From Treponema sp. (lineage in GTDB: Bacteria > Spirochaetota > Spirochaetia > Treponematales > Breznakiellaceae): 8,279 nt of DNA. This document shows positions 1 to 6,007 of the stretch, piece by piece. The notes beneath the pieces are model-generated. The model was given only the letters and a program-made list of their open reading frames with translations, was not told the DNA's origin and did no database searches. Within the stretch, counting starts at the first letter, position 1; every line of letters starts with the position of its first letter. Where the stretch lies: assembly GCA_031290325.1 (NCBI GenBank), contig JAITNU010000085.1, positions 1 through 8,279 of the forward strand, read 5' to 3'. The position numbers and the translations under genes were made by a program.

Positions 1-56
1 ATACAAACAACAAGTTCGTAGTTTTCGTGTGGTTTGTGGAAAATTTTTTTAGAATA

Positions 57-191
57 GCTATTAAGTACCCATCAGAAACCCTGTACATAAAACCGCTCCG
101 CATCTTAACATACCGGACCCCAAGGCTCCGATGCCTCCTGGTTAGAAGCCTACGCCCCACATTATCCACTAATCAATATATTTAATATAGC
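57..191. other. GC-rich palindromic island, possible structured RNA or recombination site
   Basis: A GC-rich patch in otherwise AT-rich DNA folds into an imperfect hairpin. GC-A-TCT-T-AAC at 100-109 pairs with GTT-AGA-A-GC at 141-149. Inside it, CCA-AGGC (120-126) pairs with GCCT-CC-TGG (133-141) around the loop TCCGAT. An outer pairing of GCTATTAA (57-64) with TTAATATAGC (182-191) could close a stem of about 135 nt. The strand cannot be decided because the structure works on both. I could not match it to a known RNA family. The layout loosely recalls 6S RNA, and the AAC...GTT ends loosely recall an integron attC site, but neither match is good enough to name it. I see no protein gene in 1-323. 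Confidence 0.25.
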
Positions 192-259
192 ACTTTTACT
201 TTTCTTTGTCCAGTAAAAATAAAAAAATCGCTTTTTATGCAAGTACGCCACCATTATTA

Positions 260-265
260 TATAAT
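260..265 (+). promoter_or_regulatory. candidate -10 box (TATAAT)
   Basis: A perfect TATAAT lies in AT-rich DNA with only a poor T-rich -35 region about 17 bp upstream. Transcription starting just downstream would cover the small ORF at 324 and could stop at the hairpin at 381-412. Such boxes arise easily by chance in DNA this AT-rich, so the call is weak. Confidence 0.2.
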
Positions 266-323
266 ATACAAATAATATGAATATATACGATTGTGGCTAT
301 ATATTAGCAGATAAGGAGCTGTA

Positions 324-464
324 GTGTATACCATGATAACTTTTATAGTAATACTCATCATAAGAATAATTGGATTTCTTAACCCTTTTCAAAGGTTATT
401 GCTTCTTTTTTTGATACTGAGTAAAATAATCTTAGTAAAGTTATTATGTGTTGAAATAGATTAG
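324..464 (+). CDS. possible 46-residue hydrophobic membrane peptide
   Basis: A GTG at 324 follows AAGGAG (313-318) with 5 bases between. The ATG at 333 is in frame but sits 14 bases from that site, so GTG fits better. The predicted peptide is almost entirely hydrophobic (runs of I, L, F and V, with RIIGFLNPFQR in the middle and a short acidic tail), as expected for a single membrane helix or a type I toxin-like peptide. Against this, AT-rich DNA gives I/L/F-rich translations by chance, and a terminator-like hairpin with a T-run (381-412) falls inside the ORF. I recognise no family. It ends 34 bases before the next candidate gene at 499. Confidence 0.22.
   Translation: MYTMITFIVILIIRIIGFLNPFQRLLLLFLILSKIILVKLLCVEID
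381..412 (+). terminator. weak terminator-like hairpin
   Basis: AACC-C-TT (381-387) pairs with AA-GGTT (392-397) around a four-base loop, with one bulged C. After a short gap come a TTC and a T7 run ending at 412. The stem is short and AT-rich. If real, it would end a transcript of about 130-140 nt starting near 270, which would argue for a small RNA rather than the overlapping small ORF. Confidence 0.25.
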
Positions 465-498
465 AAGTATCTTGATTAGTGGCGTAAAAGGAGTTGTT

Positions 499-747
499 TT
501 GAACCTGGAACAGGAAAAATTTATTGATTTCATTCTTGAACGTGTAGAAGACCCAAACCAGGAAGTGGCAAAAGCACTATTGCTGAAAACGTTTGCATAC
601 CAGGAAAATAACCCTGATAATGATGTGAGCAGCTTGATGCTGAACATCATTCCGTTATTAAAGCCGGATGCAATAGAAGAAGTAACAAACATAATACTAT
701 ACAATGCATTGTGGGGGAATTTTAGGTCAATAGTGCTTACGATATGA
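499..747 (+). CDS. small acidic helical protein of unknown function, 82 aa
   Basis: I do not recognise this family. The best start is TTG at 499, preceded by AAAAGGAG (486-493) at 5 bases; an in-frame TTG at 472 has no ribosome-binding site. The product is acidic and predicted helical, with amphipathic patterns at residues 2-16 (NLEQEKFIDFILERV), 21-34 and 57-70, a polar spacer (QENNPDNDVSS, 35-45) and a hydrophobic C-terminus. It has no signal peptide or obvious membrane segment, so it is probably cytoplasmic. The regular heptad-like composition and strong ribosome-binding site favour a real gene. The C-terminus (WGNFRSIVLTI) runs into AT-rich DNA and could be truncated. It lies on the strand of the chemoreceptors, about 500 bp upstream of the first intact one and next to a dead copy, but no functional link can be shown. 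Confidence 0.5.
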   Translation: MNLEQEKFIDFILERVEDPNQEVAKALLLKTFAYQENNPDNDVSSLMLNIIPLLKPDAIEEVTNIILYNALWGNFRSIVLTI

Positions 748-773
748 GATTTTTCGTATGTTATAGAAAATAC

Positions 774-802
774 TTGCAAAAAAATCGCGATATCGTAATA
801 CT
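774..802 (+). promoter_or_regulatory. vestigial promoter of the collapsed receptor copy
   Basis: TTGCAA (774-779), 17 bp, then AATACT (797-802) matches the layout of the promoter of the intact receptor (TTGAAA-17-TATACT at 1204-1232). Only 8 bases separate the -10 box from the position of the lost start codon, against 21 in the intact gene. The missing bases include the ribosome-binding site. Confidence 0.4.
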
Positions 803-810
803 TTAAAACA

Positions 811-1145
811 ATAAAAATACGTAAAAAACGTCTTTTGCCGCCTACGACCCTCTCGTGACGATGATCCTGTTTATCACCCTAGTGGTGTCCATCATTTTCT
901 TTATAAATTTCTATGCCATTTCACGCAGACATATTACCAGTGAAACCATCAACAATCTACGGGATACGGTGGTTGGTAAATTCACCCAGTGGCCTGGGTG
1001 GATAGATCGACGCTTATTTTAAAGCAATTATCCGCGATTATGAGTACGATAGAACAGCAACTCGGCGTTTGTGCGGAACAGATTGCAGGGTTATACGTCG
1101 GTTGAACATAATAGTGAGGGCCTTGACGCACGGCAATGGCTGAGG
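811..1145 (+). pseudogene. collapsed methyl-accepting chemotaxis protein copy
   Basis: This is a dead paralogue of the receptor gene at 1254. Positions 811-990 align with the first ~200 bases of that gene: the frame from 861 reads MILFIT then FFINFYAISRR and INNLRDTVV, close to FFINFYAVSRR and INNLRDTVV in the intact protein. Positions ~1000-1145 align with its last part (about 3161-3320, around TIEQQISVCAEQIA). Roughly 1.7 kb between the two, including most of the sensor, HAMP and signalling domains, is missing. The junction lies near 985-1003 (around CAGTGGCCTGGGTGG). The start ATG is now ATA, the ribosome-binding site is gone, a frameshift lies before 861, the frame stops with TAA at 1020-1022, and a further deletion of about 16 bases lies near 1090. 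No functional protein can be made. It may have arisen from an ancestral tandem duplication followed by collapse of the first copy. Confidence 0.88.
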
Positions 1146-1183
1146 GGACCTGGAACAGTCATGAGAAGTTTCATATTTTGTAT

Positions 1184-1219
1184 AAAATATTTAAAAAAAA
1201 TGCTTGAAAAAAATATTTT
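1184..1219. repeat. AT-rich inverted repeat over the receptor promoter
   Basis: AAAATATTT (1184-1192) and AAATATTTT (1211-1219) are exact inverted copies. The right arm lies inside the spacer of the promoter at 1204-1232, so a bound dimeric regulator or a hairpin could affect initiation. It may also be chance in DNA this AT-rich. Confidence 0.3.
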
Positions 1220-1232
1220 GGTAGTATATACT
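1204..1232 (+). promoter_or_regulatory. sigma-70-type promoter of the chemoreceptor operon
   Basis: TTGAAA (1204-1209), a 17-bp spacer and TATACT (1227-1232) are close to the housekeeping consensus with ideal spacing. Start of transcription would be near 1239, giving a leader of about 15 nt that just includes the AAGGAA ribosome-binding site (1238-1243) for the ATG at 1254. No motility-sigma (sigma-28) box was seen. The same arrangement survives upstream of the dead copy. Confidence 0.6.
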
Positions 1233-1253
1233 CTATGAAGGAAACGAAAAATA

Positions 1254-3347
1254 ATGAAAAATCATAAAAGACCGTCCTTTGCCGCCCTGTTTACGGTTCT
1301 GTGTCTTACGATGATTCTGTTTATCACCGTATCGGTTTCACTCATTTTCTTCATAAACTTCTATGCGGTTTCACGCAGACAGGTTATAACCAATACGAGT
1401 GAAAGTATCAATAATTTACGGGATACGGTGGTGAATCAATTCACCCAATGGTCGGCCCTGGTACGGTACAGTTCTTTTGGCGCCGCGCCTTTTATGTCCC
1501 AGGAAGTAGTCGATACCAAGACGGTGGAAGTTTTCTTCAAACGTATCGTGGATGCTCAGTCCGATGTATGGCTACTTTATAGTACCAATAATCTGGTCTG
1601 GAATGAGCCGGGAGGGTATGCGATTTTCAGCGATGGTATGTTGCGTGCTGCTGACTGGAATAATACCCAGCGCTCATGGTTTACCGGCGCTAAGGCAACC
1701 CCCGGGAAGATTGTCTATGCTGATCCCTATATCGCGGCGAATAGTGGGTTACTCACCACGGCCATATCTACCAATGTGTACAGTGAGTCAGGTGAAGATC
1801 TGGGTGTTATTGCGGGAAATGTTTCGATAGGCTTTCTGGATGAGATGCTGAAGCAGAGTTCCTCTTTGCCGAAACAGCAAACCTATTTTCTCAATAAGCA
1901 GGGACTGTTCGTTACCAATCCTGATGTGGACGCGGTGCTGAAAAAGAATTTTTTCACCGAATCAGGGCTTGAACCTTACCAGAACAGTGTACTTTCTGCA
2001 TCGTCATTTTCCAGGATGGATAAAAACATTTTTATCTATTCGGTACTCATCCCTGATGTAGACTGGATCCTCGTGTCAACGATTCCGGTATCGGTCATTT
2101 TTGCCGAGGCGAACCGGCTCCTCGTCATACTGGCCGGCATCAGCATTGGACTCCTTGTCTTTGCGACCTTCATATCAATCATCCTCACCCGCCACATGGT
2201 ACGGCCCTTGCGGGACCTGGAAGCCTTTTCCGCAGAGCTTGCAGCGGGTGATTTCTCAGGCACAAGCCCCGACTATGGAACCGCCGAGGCGGTGCGGCTT
2301 TCCGATGGTTTTAACATGATAAATGAAAACATCTCCGGTCTGGTTAAAAATATCATGGAGTCCTTTCAATCCATGCAAGCCTACACCCAGGAATCCCAGC
2401 GGGCCATGAACCAGGCGTCCAGGGCGACTGGGGAAATTACCAATTCGATTCATGCCATTATTACGCATATCAAAGAGGGGGCTGATATGACCGGACAAAA
2501 CACCCGTTCTATTGCCCATATTGATGATGAAATCGCATCGTTCAACAAGATTGTGGTGGAACAGTCCCAGCAAATCTCGATTTCTTCGACAGCCATAACA
2601 GAGGTAGTTGCCAGTATCAGCGGGGAAGAAAAAAGTATCGGCGTGTTGAGTACCCAGATTACCAATTTGATACAAAGTTCCAGCGCGGAACATGACTATA
2701 TTGTCAAATCTTCTGCGATGATAAAACAGGTTGATACTGATTCGGAAGCCCTGGTTGAGATGAACAGGGTGATTGCCGGAGTAGCGAATAACACCAACCT
2801 GCTGGCAATGAACGCGGCCATTGAAGCGGCTCACGCAGGTGAAGCGGGGAAAGGTTTTGCGGTGGTGGCCGATGAAATACGGAAGCTCTCGGAGACCACT
2901 GCAAAACAGGCAAAGGATTCAAGCGCAACCCTTCTGACGATAAAGAACCGCATTACTGAAATTGCGAAAATGTCAAACTCTATCGAAACATCCTATTCCC
3001 ATACGAATGAACTTATCCTTGCGATAAACCAGGTAGTGGCGGAAATCAGAAATGCCGCGGCAGAACAAGGCTCAGGCTCGGCCCAGATCCTCCAGAGCAT
3101 TGAGCAGATAGAAGGCATTACCGAAAAGGTGCGGAACGGTGCAGGATCTATTAAGCGGGAAGTGGATGGATCCACGGCTATTTCAATGCAATTATCCACG
3201 ATTATAAGCACCATAGAACAGCAGATCAGTGTTTGTGCAGAACAGATTGCAGACTCCTCCCGTTTGACCTCTACGTCGGTTGAGCATAATATCGAAAGGC
3301 TTAATACGCTGGGCACAGCAATTAAACGGCTTCGGGTAAGGGCATAA
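1254..3347 (+). CDS. methyl-accepting chemotaxis protein with double-Cache-type sensor
   Basis: This is an inner-membrane chemoreceptor of 697 residues that senses a ligand outside the membrane and controls CheA kinase through CheW. In order: cytoplasmic start (MKNHKRPS), membrane helix at about 11-36, periplasmic sensor at about 40-285, second membrane helix at 288-311, HAMP linker at about 312-365 and the methyl-accepting signalling coil to the end. The sensor has Cache-type elements: RSWF (140-143), YADPYIA (155-161) and GVIAGNVSI (184-192). The signalling tip is intact (NNTNLLAMNAAIEAAHAGE, 512-530, then GKGFAVVADEIRKL). There is no C-terminal NWETF-type CheR-docking pentapeptide. In amino-acid-binding double-Cache sensors the position of N189 is normally Asp, so the ligand is probably not a standard amino acid (inference). 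The ATG at 1254 has AAGGAA 10 bases upstream. The gene is followed after 16 bp by a second receptor. Confidence 0.95.
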   Translation: MKNHKRPSFAALFTVLCLTMILFITVSVSLIFFINFYAVSRRQVITNTSESINNLRDTVVNQFTQWSALVRYSSFGAAPFMSQEVVDTKTVEVFFKRIVDAQSDVWLLYSTNNLVWNEPGGYAIFSDGMLRAADWNNTQRSWFTGAKATPGKIVYADPYIAANSGLLTTAISTNVYSESGEDLGVIAGNVSIGFLDEMLKQSSSLPKQQTYFLNKQGLFVTNPDVDAVLKKNFFTESGLEPYQNSVLSASSFSRMDKNIFIYSVLIPDVDWILVSTIPVSVIFAEANRLLVILAGISIGLLVFATFISIILTRHMVRPLRDLEAFSAELAAGDFSGTSPDYGTAEAVRLSDGFNMINENISGLVKNIMESFQSMQAYTQESQRAMNQASRATGEITNSIHAIITHIKEGADMTGQNTRSIAHIDDEIASFNKIVVEQSQQISISSTAITEVVASISGEEKSIGVLSTQITNLIQSSSAEHDYIVKSSAMIKQVDTDSEALVEMNRVIAGVANNTNLLAMNAAIEAAHAGEAGKGFAVVADEIRKLSETTAKQAKDSSATLLTIKNRITEIAKMSNSIETSYSHTNELILAINQVVAEIRNAAAEQGSGSAQILQSIEQIEGITEKVRNGAGSIKREVDGSTAISMQLSTIISTIEQQISVCAEQIADSSRLTSTSVEHNIERLNTLGTAIKRLRVRA

Positions 3348-3363
3348 CGGAAAGGAGTATACT

Positions 3364-5169
3364 GTGTTACGAAATGTATCTATTGGCACACGGCTTATCG
3401 CGGTTGTCTCGCTTTTGCTATTTTCAATCATCGTGCTGATCGCGATGATGTTCTTCACCGCCCAATCGGTGGAAAAACTCGGCCTTGCCTATTCCGGGGA
3501 GGTGATGCTTACCGGTCAGCAGGAAAAGCTCAGGCTCGGTACGCAAACCATGGCACTTGCCCTGAGTAAGGCCCTGGCAGGCGTTACCAATGACCAAGAG
3601 AAGCATGATATTATCAAAAACTATATTCAGGATTACCGGTTCGAAACAGATAAGTCAGGCTATTATTTTGTGTATCGCGGGACTGTCATTTTTATGCATC
3701 CCACCCTGCCCCAGCGGGAGGGTGAAGACTTAGATAAAACCCCGGACGCGAACGGGATGATGTACGTCCACGAATTGAACGAGGCTGCCAAACGGGGTGG
3801 GGATTTTGTGTACTTCATCTTCGATAAACCCCACCCTGATGGCATTCACTCCAATGAGCCAAAACTGGCCTACGCGGAAATGATCCCTGGCACGGATCTG
3901 TGGATTTCGACAGGGGTGTATATTGATACGATTAATGACCATCAAGCCGCTATGGAACGGCGTCTGTCCGATGCGGTACGGAAACGCATGCTGATTATCA
4001 TCGGCTGTATGGTGGCCATGGTTGGGTTGGTTCTAATTCCCTTATGCGTAGCGATGCTACGCTCTATCACCGAACCGATTCAGGAAACCATGCACGCAGC
4101 AGAAGCGGTGGCGAAGCAGGATTTTACCGTTGCGATTAAAATCTCAAGTAATGACGAGATCGGACAATTGCAGCGCTCCATGTCAAACATACGGGATAAT
4201 CTGAAGCTGGCCATGGACAACCTCAATACCCATCTCTTAAAAATGATCGATACCACGAATACGATGAACACTACCATCGAACAATCCTCCTGCGCCCTGG
4301 GAAGTATCACCGAGAACATGAATAGGATACAAACTGAGGCGAATTCCCAGAAGGAATCTGTTGAACAGACCGCGGATTCTATAAGCGGTATTATTGAGCA
4401 TATTGATGACCTCAACCATGCGGTGCAGACCCAGGGGGCGCATATCACCAAATCTTCGGCAGCCATAGAAGAAATGGTGGCAAATATCGCGTCCATACGC
4501 TCGACGGTGAACGAAACCAGCGGCATTGCCCGCACCCTCAGCGCCTCCTCAGAGGGAGGGCGGAAGACCTTGTTCAAGCTGGCGGAGGAATTAAAGGCGA
4601 TTCAGCAACGGGCCACGGTGCTACAAAACGCGAACACGACTATTGCCAATATCGCGGCGCAGACCAATATTCTGGCAATGAACGCGGCTATCGAAGCGGC
4701 CCACGCCGGGGAAGCGGGTAAAGGTTTTGCCGTGGTTGCCGGTGAGATCCGCAAACTGGCGGAACTTTCCGCAAAAGAATCGGGGTCCATTGCAGTGGAA
4801 ATAAAAAACATGGGGAACATGCTCCTGGGGATAACCAGGGTTTCAGATGAGACCGTGGGTACCATGGATACGATATTCTCAGGCATTAAGGATATGGATG
4901 CATCTTTTACCATTGTGAATAACGCGGTGGAAAAACAGGCATCAGGGGGAAGTCAAATCCTCACCGCGTTACAAACCATCCAGGAAACCACCGTCCAGGT
5001 GCAGGACGGGACAAGGGCGATACACCAGGAAAGTGGTGTGATTCATCAGGAAGTAGAAAAACTGCGCCAGATGTCCCGGAACGTAACGGAACGGGTGCAT
5101 GAAGTGCGGCTTGCCAGCACCGATATCGCCACATCCCTGGAAAGCGCAAAAACCATTGCGCACACATGA
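3364..5169 (+). CDS. methyl-accepting chemotaxis protein with single Cache_2-type sensor
   Basis: This is a second inner-membrane chemoreceptor, 601 residues, probably cotranscribed with the one upstream. GTG at 3364 is the start: AAAGGAG (3351-3357) ends 6 bases before it and lies in the 16-bp gap after the upstream stop. In order: membrane helix at about 11-33, periplasmic sensor at 34-205, membrane helix at 209-231, HAMP at 232-283 and the signalling coil at 284-601. Features typical of single Cache_2 sensors are SGYYFVYRGTVIFMHP (98-113), DANG (128-131) with HELNEAAKRGGDFVYF (136-151), and KLAYAEMIPGTDLWISTGVYID (167-188). The family often senses small organic acids, but the ligand cannot be told here. 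The signalling tip (AAQTNILAMNAAIEAAHAGE, 431-450) is intact. It reads VVAGEIRKL where the first receptor has VVADEIRKL; both forms occur in functional receptors. No CheR-docking pentapeptide is visible, and no convincing terminator follows. Confidence 0.95.
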   Translation: MLRNVSIGTRLIAVVSLLLFSIIVLIAMMFFTAQSVEKLGLAYSGEVMLTGQQEKLRLGTQTMALALSKALAGVTNDQEKHDIIKNYIQDYRFETDKSGYYFVYRGTVIFMHPTLPQREGEDLDKTPDANGMMYVHELNEAAKRGGDFVYFIFDKPHPDGIHSNEPKLAYAEMIPGTDLWISTGVYIDTINDHQAAMERRLSDAVRKRMLIIIGCMVAMVGLVLIPLCVAMLRSITEPIQETMHAAEAVAKQDFTVAIKISSNDEIGQLQRSMSNIRDNLKLAMDNLNTHLLKMIDTTNTMNTTIEQSSCALGSITENMNRIQTEANSQKESVEQTADSISGIIEHIDDLNHAVQTQGAHITKSSAAIEEMVANIASIRSTVNETSGIARTLSASSEGGRKTLFKLAEELKAIQQRATVLQNANTTIANIAAQTNILAMNAAIEAAHAGEAGKGFAVVAGEIRKLAELSAKESGSIAVEIKNMGNMLLGITRVSDETVGTMDTIFSGIKDMDASFTIVNNAVEKQASGGSQILTALQTIQETTVQVQDGTRAIHQESGVIHQEVEKLRQMSRNVTERVHEVRLASTDIATSLESAKTIAHT

Positions 5170-5239
5170 GTAGCTTGTGTTCTATCTCAATTTTATATCA
5201 AGGAAAAACCATGTGTCTCCTTTAAGATCGCGCCAATAA

Positions 5240-5280
5240 GGGGAGATATTGATTCCAAATGAGAGTTTTTAGACGTGCCC
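5240..5280. repeat. solo 41-bp IS end
   Basis: This stretch (GGGGAGATATTGATTCC ... TTTTTAGACGTGCCC) matches the right end of the IS remnant at 5846-5886 at about 37 of 41 positions and in the same orientation. Upstream of 5240 there is no similarity to the inside of that IS, so only the terminal 41 bp remain. It is likely the last trace of an earlier IS copy that inserted just after the second receptor gene. No flanking target duplication can be recognised. Confidence 0.75.
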
Positions 5281-5360
5281 AATAGTTGCAATTTTCCTGA
5301 TACGAGGGTGGGTCCGCGAAAAACACAGCATTATTTTGTAATAAAACACTATTTTTTGTC

Positions 5361-5411
5361 TTTTGCATTTGCACGGTCGAGAGTTACATAAAAAGATAAA
5401 AAAATGCAAAA
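5361..5411. repeat. 10-bp perfect inverted repeat, possible operator
   Basis: TTTTGCATTT (5361-5370) and AAATGCAAAA (5402-5411) are exact reverse complements separated by 31 bases. The right arm ends 16 bases upstream of the candidate -35 box at 5428. The spacing suits a paired protein-binding site better than a terminator. Chance is possible in AT-rich DNA. Confidence 0.3.
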
Positions 5412-5427
5412 ATATTTTCCAGATTAC

Positions 5428-5456
5428 TTGATAAACCAAAACAAAAGTGTTATATA
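5428..5456 (+). promoter_or_regulatory. candidate sigma-70 promoter of the interrupted gene
   Basis: TTGATA (5428-5433), 17 bp, TATATA (5451-5456); an overlapping TATATT at 5453-5458 would give a 19-bp spacer. The site lies about 55 bp upstream of GGAGGTGG and the start at 5521-5525, an ordinary distance for a leader. It now points into the IS remnant. Confidence 0.45.
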
Positions 5457-5529
5457 TTAAATAACGGACTTAAACGGATACAGAAGAGTATATCATACTA
5501 TTAAAGTCAATGGAGGTGGAATGTGGGAT

Positions 5530-5533
5530 TAAA
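5530..5533. repeat. left target-site duplication TAAA
   Basis: The TAAA directly before the left IS end is repeated directly after the right end (5887-5890). A short AT-rich duplication of 2-4 bp suits several IS5-family groups. The pair defines the IS as an insertion, not a rearranged fragment. Confidence 0.65.
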
Positions 5534-5886
5534 GGGCACGTCTAAAAACCTAGACAAAGAACAAGGAAGGGAAAACACCTGAACATAAAACCAGAGGAAA
5601 TGACAGTGGAACAAAAGAAACTGGCTCATAAAGTGAGTCAAAAGGACGTACGGTGGGCGAAAAAGAATAATCGAGAGCAGTCAAAAATACGCTCTCGTGT
5701 TGAATATATGTTTGGAGATATGACCAATTCCATGGGAGGCCTGACGATCCGTTGCATAGGACTGGCGAAGTGCGTAATAGCCTTGAAAGATTGTGGTGTA
5801 TTTGAGGACGCGTAAGGCAAATCACTGGTTCTTAACCACAAAAAAGGGGAGATATTGATTCCAAATGGAAATTTTTAGACGTGTCC
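5534..5886 (+). mobile_element. 353-bp internally deleted IS5-family element
   Basis: The ends are inverted repeats of about 16 bp. The left end reads GGGCACGTCTAAAAA (5534-5548); the right end, read on the other strand, begins GGACACGTCTAAAAA (5886 back to 5872). TAAA flanks both sides. Inside is only the C-terminal part of a DDE transposase (see 5546-5815), joined almost directly to the left end, so most of a roughly 1-kb element has been lost. It cannot move by itself but keeps both ends and could be mobilised in trans by a full-length relative, as MITE-like elements are. A solo right end of a related copy lies at 5240-5280. Confidence 0.8.
5546..5815 (+). pseudogene. IS5-family transposase, C-terminal remnant
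   Basis: The open frame from 5546, with a first ATG at 5600 (71 codons from there), matches the end of IS5-family DDE transposases: NNREQSKIRSRVEYMFG (23-39 from the ATG), then NSMGGLTIRCIGLAK (43-57). The conserved R...VE..FG element carries the last catalytic acidic residue (E35 from the ATG). The two catalytic aspartates and the N-terminal DNA-binding part are absent, so it is inactive. The frame meets a stop at 5543-5545 just inside the left IS end, showing that the deletion brought the left end next to the C-terminal coding part. AGAGG (5593-5597) precedes the ATG, but only by 2 bases, so translation would be incidental. Confidence 0.8.
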
Positions 5887-5890
5887 TAAA
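5887..5890. repeat. right target-site duplication TAAA
   Basis: This is the partner of the TAAA at 5530-5533, immediately after the right inverted repeat of the IS remnant. Confidence 0.65.
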
Positions 5891-5944
5891 GATTAAAGAC
5901 CGATACACATGTAGAAAGCAATTTATGCTTTTAGTGATGTTATA

Positions 5945-6007
5945 CCCCCCCCCCTACACACACACTTTCTTTCTCTAACACATACACACTCTCTAAACAC
6001 ACATACA
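5945..6007 (+). repeat. C10 tract and G-free CA/pyrimidine low-complexity stretch
   Basis: Ten consecutive C (5945-5954) are followed by CA-rich and CT-rich tracts. There is not one G on this strand between 5940 and 6009. Homopolymers and dinucleotide tracts of this kind change length by replication slippage. The stretch separates AT-rich DNA on the left from GC-rich DNA on the right. Confidence 0.8.

Larger units (their letters stand above)
5281..5533. other. AT-rich intergenic stretch between two IS ends
   Basis: I see no credible complete gene here. The stretch contains an exact 10-bp inverted repeat (TTTTGCATTT at 5361-5370 and AAATGCAAAA at 5402-5411), a promoter-like site at 5428-5456 and a strong ribosome-binding site GGAGGTGG (5512-5519) just before the IS insertion. 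It appears to be the upstream control region of a gene whose start is now separated from its body. Confidence 0.5.
5523..5978 (+). pseudogene. small reading frame interrupted by the IS remnant
   Basis: GGAGGTGG (5512-5519) is followed 3 bases later by GTG (5523). With the IS in place this frame runs only 19 codons, to TGA at 5580-5582. If the IS and one TAAA copy are removed, the frame runs MGLKIKDRYT, then CRKQFMLLVMLY, then through the C10 tract to a stop at 5976-5978. A basic start followed by a hydrophobic stretch could be the beginning of a signal peptide or membrane helix. With one more C (or two fewer) the restored frame would join the downstream frame at 6008-6370 with no stop. An alternative ATG at 5521 stops after three codons. 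I do not recognise the product, and the ORF could be fortuitous. Confidence 0.35.

Noticed and set aside
194..218. TTTTACT/AGTAAAA inverted repeat as a terminator
   Set aside because: It is a seven-base AT-rich stem with no T-run on either strand. It is most likely chance in AT-rich DNA.
444..779. 111-codon minus-strand open frame overlapping the 82-residue gene
   Set aside because: The plus-strand frame has a good ribosome-binding site and patterned helical sequence; the minus frame has neither.
2256..2834. 192-codon open frame on the minus strand inside the first receptor gene
   Set aside because: It lies wholly opposite a clearly conserved coding region, and its translation matches no protein pattern. 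It is a shadow of the receptor frame.
4080..4577. 165-codon open frame on the minus strand inside the second receptor gene
   Set aside because: It is antisense to the HAMP and signalling coil and has no ribosome-binding site or recognisable motif. It is a by-product of the coding strand's codon pattern.
5162..5180. ACACA/TGTGT hairpin overlapping the stop of the second receptor as a terminator
   Set aside because: It has only five base pairs, a nine-base loop and no T-run after it.
5945..6007. CRISPR array or tandem gene repeat in the CA/CT-rich stretch
   Set aside because: There are no repeat units with unique spacers. It is simple-sequence DNA only.
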